Source of the DNA: Polyangia bacterium
GTDB lineage: Bacteria > Myxococcota_A > Polyangia > Nannocystales > Nannocystaceae
Direction: 5' to 3'
Length of the DNA: 64,000 nucleotides
NCBI GenBank assembly: GCA_030429545.1
Contig: JAUIFF010000009.1
Coordinates: 1-64,000 of the forward strand
The notes beneath the pieces were generated by a model. It did not search any database. It was not told the DNA's origin and saw only the letters and a program-made list of their open reading frames with translations. This document shows positions 26,147 through 34,618 of this stretch, piece by piece (position 1 is the first letter of the stretch; every line of letters begins with the position of its first letter). Made by a program: the position numbers and the translations under genes.

Positions 26147-27589
26147 TCACTCAATTAGTATTTGGAGACCCACGCCCGTCATATCCGAATAGGAGAATGG
26201 GTCGAGCAATCCGGTAATGTGCTCCGCGATCGCATGGGTGTCTGGATCGACTTTGAAGGCTTGGTTGCCGCGGTCGACCACCCACACATAGCCCTGGTTG
26301 TCCACGCTCACGCCCCACGGCTCGGAGCAGCCCGGCAACTCGATATGGGTGTCGGTGTAGGCCACGTTGTCGACATCGGCCTGTACGAGGCGACAGGGGC
26401 TTGTGCCGGCACTCCAGACGCGGCCTTCGAAGTCGACGGCGACTCCGAGCAGCCAGTTGCCGCCACCGGGCCCGAGTGCGGTCCATTCTTCGGTCTCGAA
26501 GTTGAAGTGGTACATGTTGTCGCCGGCTTTTGTTGCCGACGTCCAGACATTGCCATTGTGGTCGAGTGCCAGCCCGTATTTGTTGGCGCTATCTGGGACC
26601 GCGTACTCCACGAGCTCGAGGGTTTTGGCATCGATTCGCACGAGTGGGGCTGTGTTGACACCGATTGCGATGAGGTCACCTTGGCGGTTGGCTGCTCCGC
26701 CGTAGGGACCAAAGCCACCGCCTGGCCAATCGGGGTAGGTGACATCGTCGAGGATGGTACCGTCGTCGCCGTCGAGGCGGATAAAGTGTGCTGTGCCGCC
26801 CTCGTCCATGTAGCCTGACCACAGGCGTGGCGCCGGAGTCTCGCAGGTTTCTGGATCTTGCTCGACCCATTCCCACGCGGTCGGTCGCGGCCCGGCCTGG
26901 TAGGTGTACGACTGAATGTAGGTGTTCCAAAGGACACATTCTTCGTCGTCCCACGCGAGGATGTCGCTGCCCGACGAAGATGTATCGATCACCCCATTGT
27001 TATTTTTGTCGACACAGCGATCGATGTGTCCGGCGATCTTTGTGATGCTTCCGGGGACGCGATTGGAAACCGCGAGGTCGCCATATTGATTGACCGAGGT
27101 GCGCGAGGGTTCGCCTGGGACGGCTGAAGTACGGTAGCGTGCTTCTTCGATCCCGGTGTTTGTGTTGATCTTTGAGATGGTTCCCTGGGAAGAGTTTGGG
27201 ATCCAGATGTACTCAAAAATCGGTGGGGGCGGGGGTGGGCACTGGTCGCCGGTTGTCGTCTCGGAATCGCTTTCGTCCGAGTCGCTGTCGCTGGTTGGGT
27301 CGACGGTGGTCGGTTCGAAAGTTGTCGGCCCGCCGGTTGTTGTTGTCGTCGGGTCGACGGTATCCTCACCGGTTGTGGTGAAGTCGCTATCGAGCGTGGT
27401 TGGCGTTGGGATGGTGGTGTTGTCCGACGTCGTGGTCGTATCTTCGCTGCTGTCCGATGTCAGTTCCTCGCCCTCGAGAGGAATGCATGCCACAGCCATC
27501 GCACAGGCGAAGACAGGGATGGCGCGGAGACGAGACAACACGGAGCACACAAAACCAAAGTGTGGTCTCGGTTGCAAGCATCCGCGCAT
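26147..27589 (-). CDS. Secreted lipoprotein with beta-propeller (NHL/virginiamycin B lyase-like)
   Basis: About 480 residues from the ATG at 27589 (open to a TTG at 27664). A lipoprotein signal ends in the lipobox-like AVAC, followed by a ~95-residue Thr/Ser/Asp/Glu linker and a Pro6 run. The C-terminal ~320 residues form repeated short strands (YIWIPNSSQGTISKINTNTG, GLALDHNGNVWTSATKAGDN, GVSVDNQGYVWVVDRGNQAF), typical of a six-bladed propeller of the NHL/Vgb/SMP-30 superfamily. Ligand or activity unknown. The 3' end abuts repeat array 2. Same linker style as four other lipoproteins here. Confidence 0.82.
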   Translation of the reverse strand: MRGCLQPRPHFGFVCSVLSRLRAIPVFACAMAVACIPLEGEELTSDSSEDTTTTSDNTTIPTPTTLDSDFTTTGEDTVDPTTTTTGGPTTFEPTTVDPTSDSDSDESDSETTTGDQCPPPPPPIFEYIWIPNSSQGTISKINTNTGIEEARYRTSAVPGEPSRTSVNQYGDLAVSNRVPGSITKIAGHIDRCVDKNNNGVIDTSSSGSDILAWDDEECVLWNTYIQSYTYQAGPRPTAWEWVEQDPETCETPAPRLWSGYMDEGGTAHFIRLDGDDGTILDDVTYPDWPGGGFGPYGGAANRQGDLIAIGVNTAPLVRIDAKTLELVEYAVPDSANKYGLALDHNGNVWTSATKAGDNMYHFNFETEEWTALGPGGGNWLLGVAVDFEGRVWSAGTSPCRLVQADVDNVAYTDTHIELPGCSEPWGVSVDNQGYVWVVDRGNQAFKVDPDTHAIAEHITGLLDPFSYSDMTGVGLQILIE

Positions 27590-27684
27590 GTATGCACGTT
27601 CCACAGGGGCCTCCCAAAACTCGGGGTTTGCGCAGAATTGTCGGAAGTCGCGGCTGGCCCCCAACGGGTCGGGGACCTCTGACC

Positions 27685-28794
27685 TCAGTTCGAAGTCAGT
27701 GCGTCCGTTTCTTCTTTAATCTGCCCCCGCCATGTTTCGGCATCTCGACCGGCGCCGATTTTTGCTGCCTTTGCACGTCGTTGACGTGCGACCAAATCGG
27801 CGTGGGTTGTGAAGTAGTCGAGAGCTTTCCCGCGGAGCTGGTCCAAGTGGGTAAACCCATGCTCTTGCAAGACTTCGAGGAGCTCTTGCTTGAGCTTTTT
27901 GACAACTTCATAGCCCTGTAACATGGCTCCTGTACACACCTGAACGGTGTGTGCTCCAAGAGCGATGAACTGGGCTGCATCGCCACCCGAATAGATTCCC
28001 CCCATCCCTGATACCGACACCCCTGGGCACGCTCGGGCGATCTCCATGACATGGCGCAGGGCGATGGGACGCACCGCCTGGCCGGAGTAACCGCCGGGAA
28101 CCGTATACCCCTCTACTGTGGGCATCGGCCTCAAGGTTTTGAGGTCGACGCCGACAACCGACAAAATCGTATTGATAGCACTGATGCCGTGGGCACCGCC
28201 TTCGATAGCTGCCTTGGGTGAGGCCGCGACATCGCCGACGTTCGGCGTCATCTTTGCCCATACAGGAATCTTGGCAACTTCCATTACCCAGCCGACGACC
28301 TCGCGCACAATGTCCGGGTCGCCACCCATGGCCGCGCCCATTTTGCGCTCGGGCAGGCCGTGGGGACAGGAGAGGTTGAGTTCAAACCCGTCGACGCCGG
28401 TGGCTTGGACGCGTTCGACAATCTCCTGCCAGGCTTCTTTGCGGTACTCCTCCATGATCGAAGCGATCAGGATGTGCTTGGGGTAGCGCTTTTTGATCTC
28501 GACAAATTCCTCGAGCCAGGTGTCGAACGGGCGGTCCGAAATTAGCTCGATGTTTTCAAAGCCCATGACCTTTTTGCGGTCGTCGGGGTCGCGCAGCTTG
28601 CCGTAGCGTGGGTTGGTGTTGACGACTTTGCTCGCGTCGAGACTGATGGTCTTACAAACATTTCCACCCCAACCCAGGTCGAACGACTTCATGATCACGC
28701 GGGCGTTGGTTCCGGGAGGTCCCGACGCGAGGAGAAACGGGTTGTCGAACTCCATCCCATTGACGGTGATGTTTAGCGACGGCTCAGCCTTCAT
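27685..28794 (-). CDS. preA: Dihydropyrimidine dehydrogenase subunit PreA-like flavoenzyme
   Basis: About 369 residues. LNITVNGMEFDNPFLLASGPPGTN, GWGGNVCKTI, ELNLSCPHGLPERKMGAAMG with the catalytic-loop Cys, KMTPNV, and GGIYSGGDAAQFIALGAHTVQVCTG match the FMN TIM barrel of NAD-dependent dihydropyrimidine dehydrogenase, which reduces uracil/thymine. E. coli PreA carries a C-terminal 2x[4Fe-4S] domain; here no CxxCxxC cluster is visible and no PreT partner is near, so the electron route or substrate may differ. ATG at 28794 preferred over GTG at 28809. Confidence 0.85.
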   Translation of the reverse strand: MKAEPSLNITVNGMEFDNPFLLASGPPGTNARVIMKSFDLGWGGNVCKTISLDASKVVNTNPRYGKLRDPDDRKKVMGFENIELISDRPFDTWLEEFVEIKKRYPKHILIASIMEEYRKEAWQEIVERVQATGVDGFELNLSCPHGLPERKMGAAMGGDPDIVREVVGWVMEVAKIPVWAKMTPNVGDVAASPKAAIEGGAHGISAINTILSVVGVDLKTLRPMPTVEGYTVPGGYSGQAVRPIALRHVMEIARACPGVSVSGMGGIYSGGDAAQFIALGAHTVQVCTGAMLQGYEVVKKLKQELLEVLQEHGFTHLDQLRGKALDYFTTHADLVARQRRAKAAKIGAGRDAETWRGQIKEETDALTSN

Positions 28795-28921
28795 GACCCC
28801 ATGATACACACATGCACAGCCAAGTTCGCAGTTGTTGTAGAAGCAAGGCTGTCCGTGACGTGATTTTTTGTTCAGTTTTCCCGGTCGTCACCGAATTATG
28901 TGGGGCACGTCGAGTTGGTCC

Positions 28922-30232
28922 CTACGTGTATCGGGCACCGCGTTTTTTGGCACTTGCCTCGACGTCGAGGTGATTGAGCAAGGTGGTGGGGAGGTTCTCG
29001 GCTACCAAATCTTCGGCTGTGAGATCGACCAGGCGTCTGTCGCGGCTGCGTTGGCGGGCGACCAATCGGCCCACACATTGGTAGGCATTTCGAAACGCCA
29101 TTCCGTCCTGTACCAGCGCCTCGGCGAGGTCTGTGGCAATCGCGTCACCGCGACGTAACGCTTCGATACACGCCTGCGGTCGCAACGTCATCTCCTGCAG
29201 TCCAAGGCCTATCATCGCCAAACAAGAAGTCACCCCGTCGACCGCCGCAAACAGGTTTTGTTTGTCGAGCTGCAGGTCGCGGTGATAGCCACTACCTAGC
29301 CCATGGAACATTGTTAGCAGTGCGGTTAGTTCGCCTTGGCGAAGGGCGGCGTGGCCACGAACCAACTCGAATAAATCGGGGTTTCGCTTGTGCGGCATCA
29401 TTGAAGACCCACAGGCGACAGCCCCCGAAAGTGTGGCGAGACCGTCGGCACAAAGTTCGACGACATCGGTCGCAAACCGGGCGAGATGCAGGCCGATTCG
29501 CGTACATACAAATGCTAGCGTGAGGGCGTGGTCCCGTTCCCCGACCGCATCGAGCGGGTTTTTGTGGGCACCCCGAAAACCCAAGTCGGCAGCCGTAAAT
29601 TGTGGGTCGAGTGGCAACGTTGTGCCGCCGATTGCCCCGGCCCCAAGGGGGGATAGCGACAATTCGGTGTCGACTGTATCGAGCAAGGCACAGTCGCGAC
29701 GTAGGGGTTGGGTGAGTGCCGCGTCGATCCACAGCCTCGCCAAAATGGGGATAGCCACTTGCCGGTGTGTGTACGCGGGCATCGCCAACTGCCCATGCTC
29801 GGTCGACCATGCCTGTGCGGCCTGTAGTGTGTTGGCAACGGCTTGCCTCACGCCGGCAACTGCGGCCCGCGACCACAATTTGAGATCTGTAGCGACCTGG
29901 TCGTTGCGGCTGCGACCGGCGTGAAGCTTACTCGCCAGCGGTCCAATTTCCTGGTGCAACCACGACTCGACCGCCATGTGGACATCTTCTTCGTCCGGCA
30001 GTTTGACGCTGCCGTCAGCCACGCGTGACGGCAGGCTTTCGAGGGCGCAGACCATCTTGGCGGCCTCCTCAGGAGTCAGTAGACCTGCGTTTTGCTGCCC
30101 GCGGACATGGGCGATGCTCCCGCGGCAGTCGACCTCGAGCAGTCGGATATCGATTGGCAATGAGGTCTGCCATTGCATGAATTCGGGGTCGAGGGTTCCA
30201 CCGGTGGCTTCCGTGCGGGCGATTGCTGTCAT
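28922..30232 (-). CDS. argH: Argininosuccinate lyase
   Basis: Last step of arginine synthesis: argininosuccinate to arginine plus fumarate. 436 residues of the fumarase/aspartase superfamily: DIRLLEVDCRGSIAHV, DEEDVHMAVE, LHAGRSRNDQVATDLKLW, and the superfamily signature GSSMMPHKRNPD near residue 265. The N-terminus starts a little later than the usual WGGRF form. A single gene, 112 bp from preA and divergent from a protein-arginine deiminase lipoprotein gene. I see no ARG box. Confidence 0.95.
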   Translation of the reverse strand: MTAIARTEATGGTLDPEFMQWQTSLPIDIRLLEVDCRGSIAHVRGQQNAGLLTPEEAAKMVCALESLPSRVADGSVKLPDEEDVHMAVESWLHQEIGPLASKLHAGRSRNDQVATDLKLWSRAAVAGVRQAVANTLQAAQAWSTEHGQLAMPAYTHRQVAIPILARLWIDAALTQPLRRDCALLDTVDTELSLSPLGAGAIGGTTLPLDPQFTAADLGFRGAHKNPLDAVGERDHALTLAFVCTRIGLHLARFATDVVELCADGLATLSGAVACGSSMMPHKRNPDLFELVRGHAALRQGELTALLTMFHGLGSGYHRDLQLDKQNLFAAVDGVTSCLAMIGLGLQEMTLRPQACIEALRRGDAIATDLAEALVQDGMAFRNAYQCVGRLVARQRSRDRRLVDLTAEDLVAENLPTTLLNHLDVEASAKKRGARYT

Positions 30233-30293
30233 CGTCCGGAGGATGCCGGATTTTCAGGCGAACCGGCAGGTCTCGCGCGAAGCAGTAATTGCG

Positions 30294-30387
30294 TGCAGCT
30301 ACAACACAACTCGCAACGAGCGCCGCTTTGGAAATGCGGCGACTCACATAAAACAAGCCTGCAGAATTTATAGTTTTTGCAATTACA
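30294..30387. repeat. Two dispersed palindromes in the argH/deiminase intergenic region
   Basis: TGCAGCTACA (30294-30303) and TGCAATTACA (30378-30387) lie in the 192-bp divergent gap, the second 37 bp before the deiminase start. Position would suit operators, but the motif is also frequent inside genes. Confidence 0.55.
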
Positions 30388-30424
30388 GAAGTTTCATTTG
30401 GCGATCCCCGTGTAAGGTCCGGGT

Positions 30425-32200
30425 ATGCGCTTGACAGGGATTTCAGTTTTCGCAGTGATAGCCCTCGCGCTATCAGCTTGCGGCGACGATAGTGAGGAAA
30501 CCGTTGGTGAGTCGGATACCGGAACTTCGACAGAGGCGACCGGCGATTCCGAGACGACGACAGCTGGCCCCGAAACCGACTCGGGCACCACCGGAACCGA
30601 GACCTCGGGCACCGAGTCGGGTGGGGAGACCGACTCCGACTCTGACACCGACTCGAGCTCCGACACGGATGGGACGGGCGTCGCCTGGGACTTTGACGAC
30701 GTCCACGGAACCCCCAACGTCGACGACGACAATGTCGAAGGTCGCGACGACTGGAGCGAGTTGGTGTTCCCCGAGGACGACGATGTCTACCACCTCACGG
30801 TTCCCGCGGTGGCGGCCGGGCACCGGGTTGAGATGCAGCTCGACGGCGACATCGACATGGTGCGCCTGTGGCACGCCGGCAACCTCGCGCTCGGGTCCGG
30901 CACCGAAGACCCAATCCCCAGCTACAGCTTCGATACCGACGGGGCGGAGCAGAGCTTTGACATCGAGTTTGGCGACTTTAATGCACATGCAAGCTTAACC
31001 CTGGCGCTGCTCGACGGCGAGGGGGCCGAAGTCGACTCGGCAACCATCAATCTGATGGCTTCGCCACTGATGATGAACCACCACTTGCAGCCCGCCGAGG
31101 ACCTGTGGGTGGTCGACACCACCCAGTGTTTTGGCAGCAACGCACCGTTTTTGGCGGGGTACGACGCGGCCCTGGGAGCCGAGCGGGTACACAAGATTCC
31201 CGGTACCCAGTACGACTGCGACCGCTGGTATCAGGATGAACCCGAGTATGCCAATGCCCTCGGCGACGGTGGCAACCGCCTCAACATGGTCATCGATTCG
31301 ATCCGCGATCGCGGTCTCGACGATGTGCCCGAGGATCAACACTACGGGCCAAACTGGGGGGTCATTACCCGAGGCTCGCAACCCAAGTCGACCTATGACT
31401 CCTTTGGCAACTTGGAGGCCACGCCGCCGGTGACCGTGGACGGGGTCGAATACCCCTACGGCCGGATCTATTACGGTCGGCGCAACAGCACCGGGCTGCA
31501 TGCCGAGCTCGCGGACTACCTCGCCCGCCAGCAGATCCAAAAACCGTTTGAGGTCGATAGCACCTGGCTGTGTGTCGGCCACGTCGACGAGTGGATGAGC
31601 TGGGTGCCCGATGCCTCGTCACCCAAGGGCTTTAAGATGATCTACGGCGACATCGACCTCGGGTACGAGATCCTCGAAGCGATGCCGCCCGAGACCCAAC
31701 TCCCGCGCTACGAGGACCACGGCTACGCGACGGTCGGTGAACTACTTGCCGATGCAAACCTTCGCGCCTACAACGAGGACCTGCGCGACGACCATTTGCT
31801 GCCGATCAAGCAGCAGTTTATGGATGAGGCCGGTCTCGAAGAATCCGACTTCTTGGCCATGCCCAGCCTGTTTGAGCGGCTCGGAAACTGCGGAGGCACG
31901 GGTCTTGCGCTGATCCCCGGGATGGCCAACCTCGTGGTCGCCAACTTCGGCGAGGGCGATGCCCACCTGTTGATCCCCGACCCGTTTTTGCGCACCAACC
32001 TGGAAGACCAGGATTCAGACCCGCTGATCGAGCACGTCCGCGAGATGATGCCCGATGAGTTGCAAGTACATTTTATCGACGACTGGGACTCCTACCACCT
32101 GCAGTACGGCGAGGTGCACTGCGGGACCAACGTCCAGCGTACCCCGCTGATCGAGCAGTGGTGGGATGCCGGCGCACACCTCTTGGAGGACAACGGATGA
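30425..32200 (+). CDS. Secreted protein-arginine deiminase lipoprotein
   Basis: 591 residues. A lipoprotein signal (lipobox ALSAC, Cys19) and a Thr/Ser/Gly/Asp linker to about 85 lead to a domain like animal peptidylarginine deiminases, which convert protein arginine to citrulline. Evidence: HYGPNWGVITRG, RIYYGR, LCVGHVDEWMSWVPD near 385 (catalytic His and Asp) and GEVHCGTNVQRT with the nucleophilic Cys near 565, then QWW. Thus it is the vertebrate-PAD type rather than the agmatine-deiminase-like Porphyromonas enzyme. Acidic DxD stretches (DFDDVHGTPNVDDDN) may bind calcium. The stop overlaps the HEAT lipoprotein start, forming an operon. It is divergent from argH. Confidence 0.87.
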   Translation: MRLTGISVFAVIALALSACGDDSEETVGESDTGTSTEATGDSETTTAGPETDSGTTGTETSGTESGGETDSDSDTDSSSDTDGTGVAWDFDDVHGTPNVDDDNVEGRDDWSELVFPEDDDVYHLTVPAVAAGHRVEMQLDGDIDMVRLWHAGNLALGSGTEDPIPSYSFDTDGAEQSFDIEFGDFNAHASLTLALLDGEGAEVDSATINLMASPLMMNHHLQPAEDLWVVDTTQCFGSNAPFLAGYDAALGAERVHKIPGTQYDCDRWYQDEPEYANALGDGGNRLNMVIDSIRDRGLDDVPEDQHYGPNWGVITRGSQPKSTYDSFGNLEATPPVTVDGVEYPYGRIYYGRRNSTGLHAELADYLARQQIQKPFEVDSTWLCVGHVDEWMSWVPDASSPKGFKMIYGDIDLGYEILEAMPPETQLPRYEDHGYATVGELLADANLRAYNEDLRDDHLLPIKQQFMDEAGLEESDFLAMPSLFERLGNCGGTGLALIPGMANLVVANFGEGDAHLLIPDPFLRTNLEDQDSDPLIEHVREMMPDELQVHFIDDWDSYHLQYGEVHCGTNVQRTPLIEQWWDAGAHLLEDNG

Positions 32201-33066
32201 ACCGCTTAACCAAATACATGTGTCTACACCTGATTACCGGGCTCGCGCTGGTCGGCGGTTGTGATGGGGATACCGTCGATCGCAACCTCGACGTCGTTGC
32301 CCCGGCTGCGGCTGGCGAACACGCCAAGACGGTGGCGAGCAAGACTTCCCAACGCGATGCCCCAGCCGACTGGCGTGCCTGGGTCGACAGCGAGGTCTCC
32401 CGCCTGCAGTCTGAGGCGCCCGAGCTCTACAACCTCGTCAAAACCATGCCTCCGGTGACAACCCGCGCCGGCAGCCTGCGGTTTGCCATTGAGGAGCACC
32501 GCGACCCGCAGATGCTCCCGATCTTGCTCGACCGCCTGATCCACGAAAACAACCCGTCGGAGGTCCGCCAGGCACTGGCCGCGAGTCTGACCCAAACCGG
32601 GGCCGACTACAGTGCCGCCGCGGTCGAGTTGATCGCCCAGGAGTCCGACCCCAAAGTCCGCGTGGTGATGGTTGAAAACCTGCGTCGGATCGACGCTGGC
32701 CCAGCCCTTGCTGGGCTCAAGGCAGCACTTGAAGATGCAGATGCAACTGTTCGGTTGCAGGCAGCCTATACAATTGGCGCCCGCCCGGATGGTGCACAGC
32801 TCAGCGCTGAGTTGCTGGCTGCCCTCGACGATCACGACGGCGAGGTGCGTCTGCAGGCGACGCGCACCCTCGGAGCCCTCGCGGTCGAAGCCGCTAAACC
32901 GGCGCTTACACAGCTGCTCGGCTCACCCTCGGGCGACCAACGCCTCCACGCCCTGCGGGCGCTCGGGCGAATCGATGCCGACTACGTCCGCACGCTCGAC
33001 CTCGCGGCCTTCGCCGATGACAACGACCCTCGGGTTGTCCGGGCTGCCGCGCGACTGAGCCGCTAG
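32197..33066 (+). CDS. HEAT-repeat lipoprotein
   Basis: About 289 residues from an ATG overlapping the deiminase stop (ATGA), so translationally coupled. A lipoprotein signal ends at LVGGC. From about residue 100 onward HEAT-type helical hairpins repeat (PKVRVVMVENLRRID, ATVRLQAAYTIGARP, GEVRLQATRTLGALA, QRLHALRALGRI), a scaffold for protein binding. Coupling suggests it works with the deiminase on the same membrane face, perhaps presenting substrates; this is inference. It ends 21 bp before a terminator hairpin. Confidence 0.83.
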   Translation: MNRLTKYMCLHLITGLALVGGCDGDTVDRNLDVVAPAAAGEHAKTVASKTSQRDAPADWRAWVDSEVSRLQSEAPELYNLVKTMPPVTTRAGSLRFAIEEHRDPQMLPILLDRLIHENNPSEVRQALAASLTQTGADYSAAAVELIAQESDPKVRVVMVENLRRIDAGPALAGLKAALEDADATVRLQAAYTIGARPDGAQLSAELLAALDDHDGEVRLQATRTLGALAVEAAKPALTQLLGSPSGDQRLHALRALGRIDADYVRTLDLAAFADDNDPRVVRAAARLSR

Positions 33067-33077
33067 CCCAAATCGAT

Positions 33078-33087
33078 TGTGCATACA
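33078..33087. repeat. Relaxed dispersed motif TGTGCATACA at a convergent junction
   Basis: TGTGNNTACA form of the dispersed palindrome, directly before the terminator hairpin between the convergent HEAT lipoprotein and S41 protease genes. Confidence 0.45.
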
Positions 33088-33117
33088 CAGATCGCACCGG
33101 AAGGTGCGGTCTGTTTT
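33088..33117. terminator. Terminator hairpin between convergent genes
   Basis: CAGATCGCACC (33088-33098), loop GGAA, GGTGCGGTCTG (33103-33113), then TTTT. An 11-bp stem with one mismatch and a GNRA-type loop; good terminator for the deiminase/HEAT operon and possibly for the opposing protease gene. Confidence 0.85.
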
Positions 33118-33132
33118 GCGTACGTGAGCTGG

Positions 33133-34470
33133 TTAGTTCGAGCCGGCGATCCGAGCCAGCGGATCGCGTGGCTGAATGTCCTCGCCGTCGGGAAGCCGAG
33201 TGGTGCGGGGCGCCTGTGGGGGAGGGAGTGCGTCCTCCGCAGGCTCTGGGCAGATACCTGCAGGCGCGTTGAGGGCAGCGGCAAAACCCTCCTCGGCCGG
33301 ATCGCCGAGTTCGTGGTCAAAGTCGTCGTCGAGTTCGCAGTTGGGGGCAAGTCCGTCGAAGTAGTCTGAGGCTCCGTCGGCATTGCGCAGGCGAAACGTG
33401 ATCGGAAACAGGGTCTTGTCGCAAAAGTCGTAGTGTTTGGAGCCGACCGGCTTACCCCCGGTTTGTTTGCCGACGACATACACCGGCATATGTGCACGCA
33501 CCGAGTTGATCACCAGCTCACTCGCCGACAGGGTGCTGCGCGTGGTGATGAAGGTGACATGTTCTAAGGGCAAGGAACGCTTGGGGTCCTTGATCTTCCG
33601 AGTCTCGTTTTCGTCGGCGAGATTGGGGTTGTACTCGACATCGTAGGCAACTTCGCCGCCCGCGGTCTCGCCGGCAATCAGGTCGATGAGGTGGCGGGCG
33701 ATCGATAGCAAGCCGCCGCCGTTGTAGCGCAGGTCGACCACGAGGGCATCGATCTTGGCTTCGCCAAACTCGTCCCAGGCCTCGTCGAGGGCATCCGCAC
33801 CGGCGCCGACGAACGTGGCAAAGTGGAGGTAGCCGATCTTCTTGCCGTTGTGGGTCACCACATTTGTTGCTGGTACAAGTGCAATGTCGACCCAGGTGCG
33901 CTCGAGAATCAGTTCTTGGTCGTCGCCCGCCGGCTTGCGCACGGAGATCGCCGCGGTCGTACCGAGGTCGTTGGGGCCAAAGATTTCACCCCACAGGCCA
34001 TCCTCGTCGATCGTAGCGATTCGGACACTGTTGATCGCCGTCACCTCGTCGCCGCGACGCAATCCCGCGGCCTCGGCCGAGGACCCTTCGTGGACAAACG
34101 ATACCCGGATCTTGCCGTCGGTATCGCGGCGGTGACTAAAGCCTAGGCCGATAAACTTGCCCTCTTGAAACAGCGCATCGCTGGTGGATTGATCGGCGAC
34201 ACGACTCCAGCGGTCGTGGTCGGGCTGGCGCAGGGTTTTGACAAAATCGGCGGGTTCGCTGGCGTTGAAGTCGACCTCGGAACGCGGCGGTAATTCGTTG
34301 TTCCACAGGTAGGCCGTCTGCATCGCGTCGTAGACAAACTCGTTTTGTTTTTCGTTTGAACAGTCGTCCGGTGGCGGCACATAAAACGGGCTACACCCGA
34401 GGGCGGTGACAAGTCCGGTGCAGATACACAGATTGCTCAGGGAGAAACACAGGGCGCGTGGTCTGATCAT
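33133..34470 (-). CDS. S41-family serine protease lipoprotein with PDZ domain
   Basis: About 445 residues. A lipoprotein signal (lipobox TALGC) is followed by a helical N-terminal part, a PDZ domain (EGSSAEAAGLRRGDEVTAINSV) and the C-terminal-processing-protease fold: IGYLHFATF, VVDLRYNGGGLLSIA, and TRSTLSASELVINSVRAH with the nucleophilic Ser, then YVVGKQTGGKPVG, a strand that can carry the Lys base. It probably trims or degrades proteins in the periplasm. The tail is Pro-rich. ATG at 34470 preferred; an in-frame ATG lies at 34494. Confidence 0.88.
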   Translation of the reverse strand: MIRPRALCFSLSNLCICTGLVTALGCSPFYVPPPDDCSNEKQNEFVYDAMQTAYLWNNELPPRSEVDFNASEPADFVKTLRQPDHDRWSRVADQSTSDALFQEGKFIGLGFSHRRDTDGKIRVSFVHEGSSAEAAGLRRGDEVTAINSVRIATIDEDGLWGEIFGPNDLGTTAAISVRKPAGDDQELILERTWVDIALVPATNVVTHNGKKIGYLHFATFVGAGADALDEAWDEFGEAKIDALVVDLRYNGGGLLSIARHLIDLIAGETAGGEVAYDVEYNPNLADENETRKIKDPKRSLPLEHVTFITTRSTLSASELVINSVRAHMPVYVVGKQTGGKPVGSKHYDFCDKTLFPITFRLRNADGASDYFDGLAPNCELDDDFDHELGDPAEEGFAAALNAPAGICPEPAEDALPPPQAPRTTRLPDGEDIQPRDPLARIAGSN

Positions 34471-34618
34471 CGAATCGCAGGTCCATCTGCCCATAGCGGG
34501 CGACTGAAGGGGCGGCTGTTCCTAGGGGTACGAACAAAACAAGCGAAGTAGATCAATCCAACATTGGCAACCAGAGTAACGGATCTTTCTGGCGCTAAGC
34601 GCGGTCAATCGCGGGGCC

